From contig JARKOX010000201.1 in NCBI GenBank assembly GCA_029975525.1, positions 1 through 32,896 of the forward strand: 32,896 bases of DNA. Reading direction: 5' to 3'. The translations under genes were made by a program, and so were the position numbers. The notes under the pieces were generated by a model. That model did no database searches. It was not told the origin of the DNA and saw only the letters and a program-made list of their open reading frames with translations. Of the stretch, positions 25,372 to 32,896 are shown one piece after another. How positions within the stretch are numbered: position 1 is the first letter of the stretch; each line of letters begins with the position of its first letter. This DNA is from Prolixibacteraceae bacterium (GTDB taxonomy: Bacteria > Bacteroidota > Bacteroidia > Bacteroidales > Prolixibacteraceae).

Positions 25372-27048
25372 TTACTCCATAATGGAAAAATCGAACGGAA
25401 CCGGATCTTTGGTCAGATTGGGGTTGATCGAGATATCCACTTCGGGGAATGGCAGGATGAAAGTTGCGTTCACCGGGGTAAACCGCTGGCTGTTGAGCGT
25501 AACCGGCTGGCTCTGGTCCTTGTAATAGGCCGACAATCCGTTATAGGAGCCACGTTCCTGCTGGGCCAGCAAGTTGATTGCCAGCTGGGGTTCGAAATAA
25601 TGCAGCCGCACATAATCGTACCAGTTGTCGCCTTCGAAAGCCAGTTCGAGCCTTCTCTCCTTGAATACATCCATAAATGAGATAGTGGTAACCGGAACAT
25701 AATTTTTAATGGCGCGGGCGCGTACTTTATTAAAAGCGGCCAGCGCATCGGCATTGGTAGTGGTGGAGTTGACCCCGGGCAGGAAAGATTCGGCATAGAC
25801 CAGGTAAATATCGGCCAGACGAAGCAGATGGGTGCTGAGGCTCGTCTTCATAAAATCGGACGGAACGCCGCCGGTTTCCGCAATATGATCCTCTTTGCTG
25901 CCCACAATGTGCTTGACGGCAAAAGCGCCCGTTGGGCTGGCAAAAACACTCTCGCTCGACCAGTCGCACAGGAACCCCCCTTTGTTTCTCCACCAGTTCA
26001 TATAACGGTCGCCATACATCATCATGGTAGCTTTCCGGCGGGCATCGTCATTTTTGCGGGTCAGATTTTTCACATCCTCCCCAAAAGCGTTGATCAGGTC
26101 GATGGACGGGCCAGACCAGGTTCCCCAGCCATCGCCATGTCCGGTGAAATTCTGAACGGCCAGGTCGGCCTGCATGGCATTTTGCGGCCCCCAGTCGGAC
26201 GCTACTACCCAGTGCCAGGAGAGCAGGTTCTCGGGATTGCGGTTACCTTTGGATATGGTAAACAGATCGGCATAGTTTTCAGCCAGTTTCAGGCCGCTTT
26301 CATTAATCACCTTCCCGGCATATTCCCGGGCTTTGTCCAGGTCGGCCTGGTCGCGGGTACCTGATTTACCCAATCCCGAACGGGTCAGGTAAACTTTGGC
26401 CAGCAGCCCGTAGGCGGTCCATTTGTTAATGCGCCCGGCAACGCCATCAACCGGAAGCAGATCAGCAGCTTTGGTGAGGGTGCGGATAATATATTCATAA
26501 ACGTCGGCAGCCGGATTTTTCTTGATTTGCGTGGCCGTGCCGTCGTTGATTAACTTTGAGTTGCTGTGGATAATGGGCACATCATGAAACATGCGGACCA
26601 GATAAAAATAGGCCATTGCTTTCCAGACCATCGCTTCGCCGATCACAGCATTCTTCACGGCCGGCGTACAATTGGGGCCGGCTTTCTCGGTGACGTTTTC
26701 AATCACGCTGTTGCAATAGGCCACTGCCGTCCAAACCGAGTTGGAAGCATTCAGCAGGTCGGTTGTGGACCCGGTTACCGAAAAGCTGAAGAACGGATCG
26801 GTACCGCCTTTGTTGAAGTTTCCCGACATCATGTCGCCAATGGCCAGAAAAGCCCGCTGGTAGTCGAACCACACGCCGCCGTAAAGCGGATTGGCCGCCA
26901 TGTACAACTGCTGATCCGTGTTGTAAAAACTATCGGTGGTGTAAGCATCTTCCGGCGGACGATTCAGAAAATCCTCACTACATGCGCCACCCATCAATAA
27001 AAGAACAGACAGCGTAAATATTCTGATGGTTCTATTTAACTTTCTCAT
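25372..27048 (-). CDS. susD: SusD/RagB-family nutrient-binding lipoprotein
   Basis: A 558-residue outer-membrane lipoprotein that forms the lid over the SusC channel and captures the ligand. The signal ends in LLMGGAC (Cys23), and the SusD N-terminal hallmark CSEDFLNRPPEDAYTTDSFY follows, with NPLYGG and later WKAMAYFYLVRMFHDVPI, the TPR region YGLLAKVYLTRSG, and the C-terminal FMDVFKERRLELAFEGDNWYD, LRLADIYLVYAE blocks. Length is normal for the family. It starts 17 bp after the susC stop, the usual tight coupling. Symbol is used in the family sense and does not imply starch. Confidence 0.93.
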   Translation of the reverse strand: MRKLNRTIRIFTLSVLLLMGGACSEDFLNRPPEDAYTTDSFYNTDQQLYMAANPLYGGVWFDYQRAFLAIGDMMSGNFNKGGTDPFFSFSVTGSTTDLLNASNSVWTAVAYCNSVIENVTEKAGPNCTPAVKNAVIGEAMVWKAMAYFYLVRMFHDVPIIHSNSKLINDGTATQIKKNPAADVYEYIIRTLTKAADLLPVDGVAGRINKWTAYGLLAKVYLTRSGLGKSGTRDQADLDKAREYAGKVINESGLKLAENYADLFTISKGNRNPENLLSWHWVVASDWGPQNAMQADLAVQNFTGHGDGWGTWSGPSIDLINAFGEDVKNLTRKNDDARRKATMMMYGDRYMNWWRNKGGFLCDWSSESVFASPTGAFAVKHIVGSKEDHIAETGGVPSDFMKTSLSTHLLRLADIYLVYAESFLPGVNSTTTNADALAAFNKVRARAIKNYVPVTTISFMDVFKERRLELAFEGDNWYDYVRLHYFEPQLAINLLAQQERGSYNGLSAYYKDQSQPVTLNSQRFTPVNATFILPFPEVDISINPNLTKDPVPFDFSIME

Positions 27049-27065
27049 AGTGTTCCGTTTTTCGA

Positions 27066-30000
27066 TTAAAATGTAACATTCAAACCAAATGAATAGATCC
27101 TGGGTGAAGGATAGCGACCGTTGTCAAGACCGAAAACAAAGGGGTCGAGGGTATCCTGCCCCACTTCCGGGTCAAAGCCGGTGTACTTCGTAAATGTCAC
27201 CAGGTTTTGGATATTGGTGTACACTTTCAGATCCTGTATTCCAAATCTTCCGATCAGGCTTTTGGGGATGTAGTAGCCCAGGTTCAGGTTCTTGATCCGC
27301 AGGAAGGAACCATCTTCGATATACCGGTCGGACATGCGGGTGTTCTGGTTGGGATCGGCCCAGTGCGAACGCGGGATATTGGTTTGGGGATTGCTCACCC
27401 GCACATTGCTGGCATCCTGCCACCATTCGTCGAATCCGCCCGACGGGTAAACCTTGTTGGGATCGATCGGCTCCAGTTTGGCCCGGCCGGTAACCAGTCT
27501 GAGCTGGTTATCCCACTGGCTTTTCATGTCGCTGATGTTACGCCCGAAGTAGTTGAAAAGTTTGTTTCCGTACTGCCCCATCACAAACACCGACAGTTCA
27601 AATTTTTTGTAGCGGAAAGTGTTGGTCATGCCATACGAAAACTTGGGCTGGGAAGAACCCAGGACCGTGCGGTCGTTTTCATCGATAACTCCATCGGGCA
27701 CACCATCGGGTCCACTGATGTCCTTAAACTTGATATCGCCCGGGAAGACGGTATTGTCGCGGTTGAACACCGGGTTTCCGTTGTTGTGACCTTGTAGCCA
27801 GCCGGTTTGGGGCTGTCCAGAATGTCCTGCATATCCTGATAGATGCCTTCCACCTGGTAGCCAAAGAAATTTCCGATGGGCTGACCGGCTTCGGTAACCG
27901 TTACCAGGTCGAACCACTGGGCATATCCATACAGTTTGGCATCGGAAGTTCCGATATTGATCAGCTTATTCCGGTTGAAAGTCAGGGACAGATCGGTGTT
28001 CCACTCAAACAGGCCGGTAAAGTTTTGGGACGAGAGCGAAATCTCAAGCCCTTTGTTTTCGATCTCTCCAAAATTTCCCCAGGGCGCTTTCATGTTAAAC
28101 GCCGGGTTTCCGCTGGTCCCCATGTAGGAGGGCAGCTGCATCTGCATCAGCATGTCTTTCGAAATTTTGCGGTAAGCATCCACCGTCAAATCAATTCTGC
28201 TGTTGAAAAAGGAGAGATCCAGTCCAAGATTGGTCTGTTCCGAAGTTTCCCATTTGATATTGGGGTTGGCAAAGTTGGAAACCCGGAATCCTTCTCCGAG
28301 GTTGGTCGGCAACTTGGCCAGCGCCGATCCCCAGCGATATCCGCCGATGTTCTGGTTACCGGTTTGTCCCCATCCGATGCGCAGTTTCAGGTTGTTGATC
28401 ACCGGCTTTACCGACTCCATAAAAGGTTCTCCGGAAATCCGCCACGACCCGGCAGCCGACGGGAAATAGGCCCAGCGGTTGTTGGGGCCGAAATTTGATG
28501 AGCCGTCGGCGCGGTAAGTAAACGTCAGGTAATACTTGTCGTGCAAATTATAATTCACACGGGTGTAATAGGAGTTCATGGCACCGGAACCTCGGCCGGA
28601 ACCCACCGCCATCGATTTGATATCGCCCAGCCCGGGTTCATGGATATCGTTGGTAGGCAGTGATTTTGACACTCCGCTCATATATTCATACTTCCACTCC
28701 GAAGCTTCCTGCCCGACCATTGCGGTAAAATGGTGTATATCGGCCAGGTTGAAATTGTAGGTCAGGTAATTTTTAAACTGCCAGAACTGGTTTTGGTTGT
28801 ACCGTTTGCTTGCCGAGTTCTGATCATTCCGCTGGGAGCCATACTGGTAGGTTGGCTGGAAAGAATAGCCGTTGGTAAAACCAAGGTCGCCCCCAAACTC
28901 TGTACGGAAAGTCAATCCTTTGATAATACTCACATCGGCATAAAGGTTTCCCAGCAGGCGGGTACGGGTCATGCGGTTTTCTTCATCCAGGGCCTTGGCG
29001 ATTGGATTAACGCGGCTCACCGCTCCTTCGCCAACGGCTGTTGCATAGGTTCCGTCGAAATTGCGGACCGGTACATCCGGCGTCTGTTTGGCCGCCGTTT
29101 GGATAATCCCGCCCGTCTGATCAAAGAGGCCAATGTGGTCTTCTGTTTTTGACAACATCAGGCTGGTGCCCACCTTGAGCCATGATTTCATTTCGGAATC
29201 GACATTGGCCCTGAACGAAACACGGCTGAAGTCGGAACCGATTACCGTACCATCCTGTTGAAAGTAGCCGCCACTGAGGGCATACTGGGCCACATTTGAC
29301 CCGCCGGTAGCTGTGATGTTGTGACTTTGCATCGGAGCGGTGCGGAAGATTTCATTTTGCCAGTTGGTTCCTTCGCCCAACAGCGAAGGATCGGCAAATT
29401 CGGGACGAGGTACGCGCCCATTGGTTTCGGCAGCCAGGTCATTCTGGTATTCGGCAAATTCCCGCAGGTTCATCAGCTTGAGCCGTTCAACCTGCTGCTG
29501 TACCCCGTACATTCCTTCGTAAGTAAACTTGGCTTCATTGGCTTTTCCGCGGCGTGTGGTAATCAGCACCACGCCGTTTGCCCCGCGCGATCCGTAAATG
29601 GCCGTTGCCGAGGCGTCTTTTAAAATTTCAATCGAGATAATATCGGACGGATTGATACTGGAAAGCGCCGAAAAGGCTGTTTTTCCGCCGCCGCCGGCAG
29701 CTCCCAGCCCGACATCGTAAACCGAACCCAAACTGGAAGAAATCGGCACTCCATCAATAACATATAATGGTTCTGCATCGGCGTTGAGGGTTGAGGTCCC
29801 GCGAATGCGAATGGAGGTGGAAGAGCCGGGTTGCCCGGAGGTCTGAACTGCCGTAACGCCGGCAGCCCGCCCTTGCAAAGCCTGGTCGAGACCCGAACTG
29901 ATCGATCCTTTGACCGTGTTTTCGGAAACCGAAACGGAGGCTCCCGAAAGGTCGCCCTTTTTCATGTTGCCATACCCCACGGCTACCACCTCCTCAATGC

Positions 30001-30634
30001 CAATCGTCTGCTCTTCCATGACCACATTCAGGGAAGCCTGTCCCTTGTAGGCAACTTCCAGCGATTTCATGCCCACAAAAGAGAAAACCAAGGTTGCATT
30101 GGCCGGCACGTTCGGAAGATCAAAACTTCCATCGATATTGGTAGTGGTGCCGGTTGTGGTTCCTTTGATCACCACGGTTGCACCAATAACCGGTTCGCCT
30201 CCCGGAGTGGAAACTTTTCCCCGCACACGAGACTGTTGTGTGGCCGGAGTTTCAGAAGGTGAATTGATTTTGGTCAGTGCAATTTGCCGGTCTTTAATGA
30301 TGTAGGCAATATCGGTGCCGGCAAACAATTTATTAAGCACACTGGTAATCAACTCATTGTTGACCTCGATGCTGACTACCCGGTCCACGTCCACAACCAC
30401 ACCGTTATACATAAAATAAAATTCCGTTTGATCTTCAATGGTGTTAAGGACATTGCGAATGGTTGTATTCTTTTGATTAAGTGTTAACCGGGCAACTTGC
30501 GAGTAGGTTTCGGCCGCTGCACTGTAAAAAACACCACAGAACACGATCAGCAGTGTTAATCCCAGTGTGCGGAACTTTTTAAATCCCTGCCGCAGATCCC
30601 TGGCAGAGAAGTTCTTCTCAAAGTTTTTTCTCAT
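27066..30634 (-). CDS. susC: SusC/RagA-family TonB-dependent transporter with STN domain, frameshifted
   Basis: An outer-membrane TonB-dependent barrel that imports ligand caught by SusD and signals through its N-terminus. Domains: signal (about 21-41), STN secretin/TonB short N-terminal domain (about 48-121, LTLNQKNTTIRNVLNTI), carboxypeptidase-regulatory-like domain (about 136-212, RVRGKVSTPGGEPVIGATV), plug (EEVVAVGYGNMKKGDLSGA, then GSRGANGVVLITT) and barrel to the end (RIYSFGLNVTF). The first frame (from 30634) breaks near 27791-27796, after about 946 codons; the rest is in another frame. Restoring one C in the TAC-AAG stretch gives GYQGHNNGNPVF and one 1189-residue protein, normal for STN-bearing SusC. 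The break is either a sequencing error or a real inactivating mutation. The 164-bp gap before it holds no clear promoter. Confidence 0.85.
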
Positions 30635-30798
30635 AGTTTGTTAGATTAAATTAAATAATTCTGACTTCAGATACCTTTATTCAAGCAAGCATAAAAACAC
30701 TTGAGGATATTCATTCAGGAGGCGCCGCTCCCTTGTTTCTTCAAAAAGTCTGTTTCATAGGCTCTATTTTAGGTTAGAATTACGATCTGTCCGTTTAT

Positions 30799-31824
30799 TT
30801 ACGATCCGGATTCCCGCTTGCGGATAACCACAACGGGTAAAGCTCCCGGCTCTCCGGGGAGGTAGGTACATTTGACCGGGGTGGTGTACTCCAATAGTTT
30901 CAAGATTTCCCCCACCGCCTCGTCGTGAATAGTTGCCGTAAAAATGTAGTGGTTAATCTCGGGGCTGGCCACCCGGATGTCAATCTGGTACCACCGTTCA
31001 AGCTGGCGGATCACATCGGGCATGGGATCGTCGCGAAAGATGAGCATTCCGTTGAGCCAGGCCAGCTGTTTTTCGAGGTCGGCCGCCGACACCAGAAACT
31101 CTTCACTCCCTTTACGGTATTTCCCCATTTCACCCGACTGCAACTCGGCAGTTGCCACCGCCTGATCGTAGTTTCCTTTAAAAAGCCTGACCCTGCCGGT
31201 TTTCAGAACCACTTCCACCTGGTCGTCGCCAGGATAATTTGTTGCGCTGAAACTGGTGCCCAGCACTTTCAGTCCCACATCGCCCAACCCCAGCACAAAA
31301 GGGCGGGCAGGGTCTTCTGCTACTTCAAAATAGGCTTCGCCGCTTAACCACAGCTCCCGGATGGCCTCTTGGGTAAAGGTTTGGGGAAATACGATGGTGC
31401 TGCCGGGATTCATCCAAACCTTTGAGCCATCGGGCAAAACCACATTTTTGATTGTACTGCCCTCGGCGGATATTTCACGCAGCATACGCTCGTCGCCGGG
31501 ACGCGGATAGTTGAAAAAACGGAGGCCGGTAAAAATGAGCGCAGCAGCAATAAAGACAGCCGCCAGATAGAAAAAGATCCCGCTGTTCATTTTGCCGTTG
31601 GCCCCGCTGTTAATCCGGCTGCGGATGACCGAAAGCATCTTGTCGGAATCCATCTCTTCAAAGTTGTCTGCTTTCCAGAACGCCCAATTGGCGTTGAGTA
31701 GTTCTTTTACTTCTGCTTCTCCTTTTTCGCTGTTGAACCACAGAAAGAGCTGACGGAGTTCTTCATCACTGATTTGGTGATCGAAAAATTTTCTCAGCAG
31801 GAGCAGTTTGGTTTCGTCAGTCAT
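30799..31824 (-). CDS. FecR-family anti-sigma factor
   Basis: A 341-residue single-pass inner-membrane regulator. The N-terminal cytoplasmic part (1-80, ISDEELRQLFLWFNSEKGE) would hold the ECF sigma factor; one membrane helix lies at about 82-101; the periplasmic FecR domain has the hallmark LPDGSKVWMNPGSTIVFP and GEAYFEV, VLGTSFSAT, and the C-terminal STN-like domain (FRDDPMPDVIRQLERWYQIDI, residues about 250-320) contacts the STN domain of SusC. I chose the ATG at 31824; an in-frame TTG at 31848 would add eight residues. It follows the sigma gene by 96 bp and precedes susC by 164 bp. Confidence 0.9.
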   Translation of the reverse strand: MTDETKLLLLRKFFDHQISDEELRQLFLWFNSEKGEAEVKELLNANWAFWKADNFEEMDSDKMLSVIRSRINSGANGKMNSGIFFYLAAVFIAAALIFTGLRFFNYPRPGDERMLREISAEGSTIKNVVLPDGSKVWMNPGSTIVFPQTFTQEAIRELWLSGEAYFEVAEDPARPFVLGLGDVGLKVLGTSFSATNYPGDDQVEVVLKTGRVRLFKGNYDQAVATAELQSGEMGKYRKGSEEFLVSAADLEKQLAWLNGMLIFRDDPMPDVIRQLERWYQIDIRVASPEINHYIFTATIHDEAVGEILKLLEYTTPVKCTYLPGEPGALPVVVIRKRESGS

Positions 31825-31920
31825 AATGTGCGGTTTACTATTAGCCAATACACCGCAAAGTCCCCAAACTATTACCCGGTTATAAAAAAAATATGAGAAT
31901 TCTGAATTGACGGTCGAAGT

Positions 31921-32508
31921 TTAACACAAGCCCAACAGGAGCGCTACGAAAAAAAAGAGGACATTGTATTTCTGGAGTCCCGCAGAAATTTGTTTGCCGG
32001 CTTTCATCAGCTGGCTGTCAACGGTTACCACGGAAAGCGACAGGGTGTCGGCGATCTCCTGCCTCGACTTACCTTCGATACGGCGCATCATAAAAATCTG
32101 TTTTCGCTTTGGGGGGAGGGTGTTAATCACCCAGTCGATGGCCTCCTGGGTTTCCCGAAAAAGAATATATTCTTCGGTATTGTTGACCGAAAAATCAAAC
32201 CAAAAGCCTACCCGTTCTTCAAAAGCTTTCCGGTTGATCTTTTTCCGGAGATGGTTCAGAAAAGCATTTTTAGCGATTTTAAACAGGTATGAATCAAATG
32301 GATAATCTTCAATAAACTCTTCCCGCTTTTCCCATATCTTCACAAATGTATCCTGAACAATCTCTTCGGCATCATCTTTTGATTTCAGGAGAGAAAACAA
32401 AAAAGCATACAGGCGTTTGTGATACAACTTGAATAGTATTTCAAACGCGCCGGCATCTCCTTTTTTAAAAGCCCGGATCAGCAAAATATCGCGCTCTTTT
32501 TTGTCCAA
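31921..32508 (-). CDS. ECF-type RNA polymerase sigma factor
   Basis: A 195-residue sigma-70 family member, expected to recruit RNA polymerase to the Sus-like operon once FecR releases it. Region 2 covers about 22-90 (AFEILFKLYHKRLYAF, DAEEIVQDTFVKIWEKR), and region 4 about 125-178 (LPPKRKQIFMMRRIEGKSRQEIADTL, with a helix-turn-helix). The last residues (LFFFVALLLGLC) are unusually hydrophobic, as seen in several Bacteroidota ECF factors. Translation seems to start at a TTG (32508): an in-frame stop lies directly upstream, and GGGGGG three bases ahead could serve as a ribosome site. A perfect promoter lies 31 bases upstream. The gene is visibly AT-richer than the middle of the window. Confidence 0.9.
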   Translation of the reverse strand: MDKKERDILLIRAFKKGDAGAFEILFKLYHKRLYAFLFSLLKSKDDAEEIVQDTFVKIWEKREEFIEDYPFDSYLFKIAKNAFLNHLRKKINRKAFEERVGFWFDFSVNNTEEYILFRETQEAIDWVINTLPPKRKQIFMMRRIEGKSRQEIADTLSLSVVTVDSQLMKAGKQISAGLQKYNVLFFFVALLLGLC

Positions 32509-32538
32509 TTACCCCCCAGAGTCATATTGTCTGTTACA

Positions 32539-32571
32539 CAAAGATAAATCAAAAATATACCTAATAAACAA
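32539..32571 (-). promoter_or_regulatory. Promoter of the ECF sigma factor gene
   Basis: On the minus strand TTG at 32571-32569 is followed after 22 bases by TATCTTTG at 32546-32539, a perfect TAnnTTTG -7 box. Transcription would begin near 32532, giving a leader of about 24 bases before the TTG start codon at 32508. This looks like a primary-sigma promoter and so supports basal expression of the sigma gene. Confidence 0.65.
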
Positions 32572-32594
32572 CTTGTTGCGCTCCGGAAAAAGAA

Positions 32595-32622
32595 AAAATC
32601 CTGCTTTTTTCGGCAGGATTTT
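32595..32622. terminator. Terminator-like hairpin upstream of the sigma gene
   Basis: A 10-bp perfect stem (AAAATCCTGC at 32595-32604, GCAGGATTTT at 32613-32622) with an 8-base loop and A/T runs at both ends can terminate transcription in either direction. It would stop transcripts arriving from the right-hand gene before they reach the sigma promoter. Confidence 0.6.
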
Positions 32623-32847
32623 ATTAAGGAAGGCGTCTTATACTGAACATTCACAAACTCTGCGGGGATACAGAAGCAAGCCACTTCATTTAATTGGCCA
32701 AATGGGTTTTGTAAATCGGTTCCTCTTTTTATCTTCAAAAGCAACCGAAAGAATCCAAGGATCAGACCAAAACACAAAACACTAAAAAACAAGACATTAG
32801 CCCACTCCTTAGTCTAAGAAAAATACGACATTTCGTAATTAGTTTTT

Positions 32848-32896
32848 CTACATCGGAGTATCGGGCCGGTTTTTAATCCCCAGTTTTTTCATCCTC
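32848..32896 (-). CDS. 3' end of a possible LuxR/NarL-type helix-turn-helix regulator (rest beyond right edge)
   Basis: The last 15 codons before a TAG stop at 32850-32848 read RMKKLGIKNRPDTPM. This resembles the final recognition-helix end of LuxR/NarL-type DNA-binding domains (KKLGIKNR-type ending), so a response regulator or similar gene may lie to the right on the minus strand. Fifteen codons are too few to be sure. Confidence 0.35.
   Translation of the reverse strand, partial: RMKKLGIKNRPDTPM

Larger units (their letters stand above)
32509..32847. other. Intergenic region upstream of the sigma factor
   Basis: About 339 bp with no gene I can support. It contains the sigma promoter (32539-32571) and a terminator-like hairpin (32595-32622). 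A minus-strand open frame with TTG start at 32792 runs through both, but it looks like chance. No tRNA or repeat is seen. Confidence 0.5.

Noticed and set aside
32478-32792. 104-codon minus-strand frame upstream of the sigma factor
   Set aside because: It starts at TTG, runs through a terminator-like hairpin and the sigma promoter, overlaps the sigma gene by 31 bases and shows no family resemblance; an AGGAG-led ATG nearby gives only 11 codons.
1-32896. CRISPR arrays, tRNA, rRNA, insertion sequences and phage genes
   Set aside because: I saw no regularly spaced repeats, cloverleaf-like sequences, transposase motifs or phage structural genes in the window.

Overview
The window looks like a chromosomal segment of a Bacteroidota bacterium, probably of the Bacteroidales/Marinilabiliales kind. 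The evidence is a SusC/SusD pair with a surface glycan-binding protein, an ECF sigma/FecR anti-sigma pair beside a SusC with an STN domain, many Cys-lipobox exoenzymes, weak Shine-Dalgarno sites and several matches to the Bacteroidota -7 box TAnnTTTG. Most genes are GC-rich. The DUF1003 gene and the sigma factor end are visibly more AT-rich.

Layout. Positions 1-2432, minus strand: the 5' part of a GH92 alpha-mannosidase lipoprotein (runs off the left edge) and a UraA-type uracil permease. Positions 2775-21958, plus strand: a small secreted protein of unknown function, a GH29 alpha-L-fucosidase, an M28 metallopeptidase, a DUF1003 membrane protein followed by a duplicated M28 3' tail, two giant adjacent genes of unknown function (1627 and 1449 aa), an ArnT/PMT-like GT39 glycosyltransferase, threonine ammonia-lyase (ilvA) and a secreted metallophosphoesterase. 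Positions 22232-32508, minus strand: one polysaccharide-utilisation-type locus in transcription order ECF sigma, FecR, SusC (frameshifted), SusD, IPT/TIG surface glycan-binding protein, a ribokinase 5' remnant and an ADP-ribosylglycohydrolase-family lipoprotein. The right edge shows what may be the last codons of a LuxR-type regulator.

How the genes may work together. The SusC STN domain, FecR and the ECF sigma form the classic outer-membrane-to-cytoplasm signalling chain that switches on a Sus-like operon when its ligand arrives. The only enzyme downstream is an ADP-ribosylglycohydrolase homologue next to a broken ribokinase, so a ribosyl-containing ligand is a better guess than a long polysaccharide. 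GH92 and GH29 are separate exoenzymes that would trim mannose and fucose from glycans.

The best candidate for an undescribed system is the pair at 8405-13288 and 13331-17680. They lie 42 bp apart and are very large. The first has a twin-arginine export motif. Both contain sequence blocks that I recall, without a search, from large unnamed proteins in other phyla. The clearest structural surprises are the M28 3' tail repeated on both sides of the AT-rich DUF1003 gene, the single-base frameshift in SusC, the ribokinase remnant, and the loss of two acidic residues in the GT39 enzyme.
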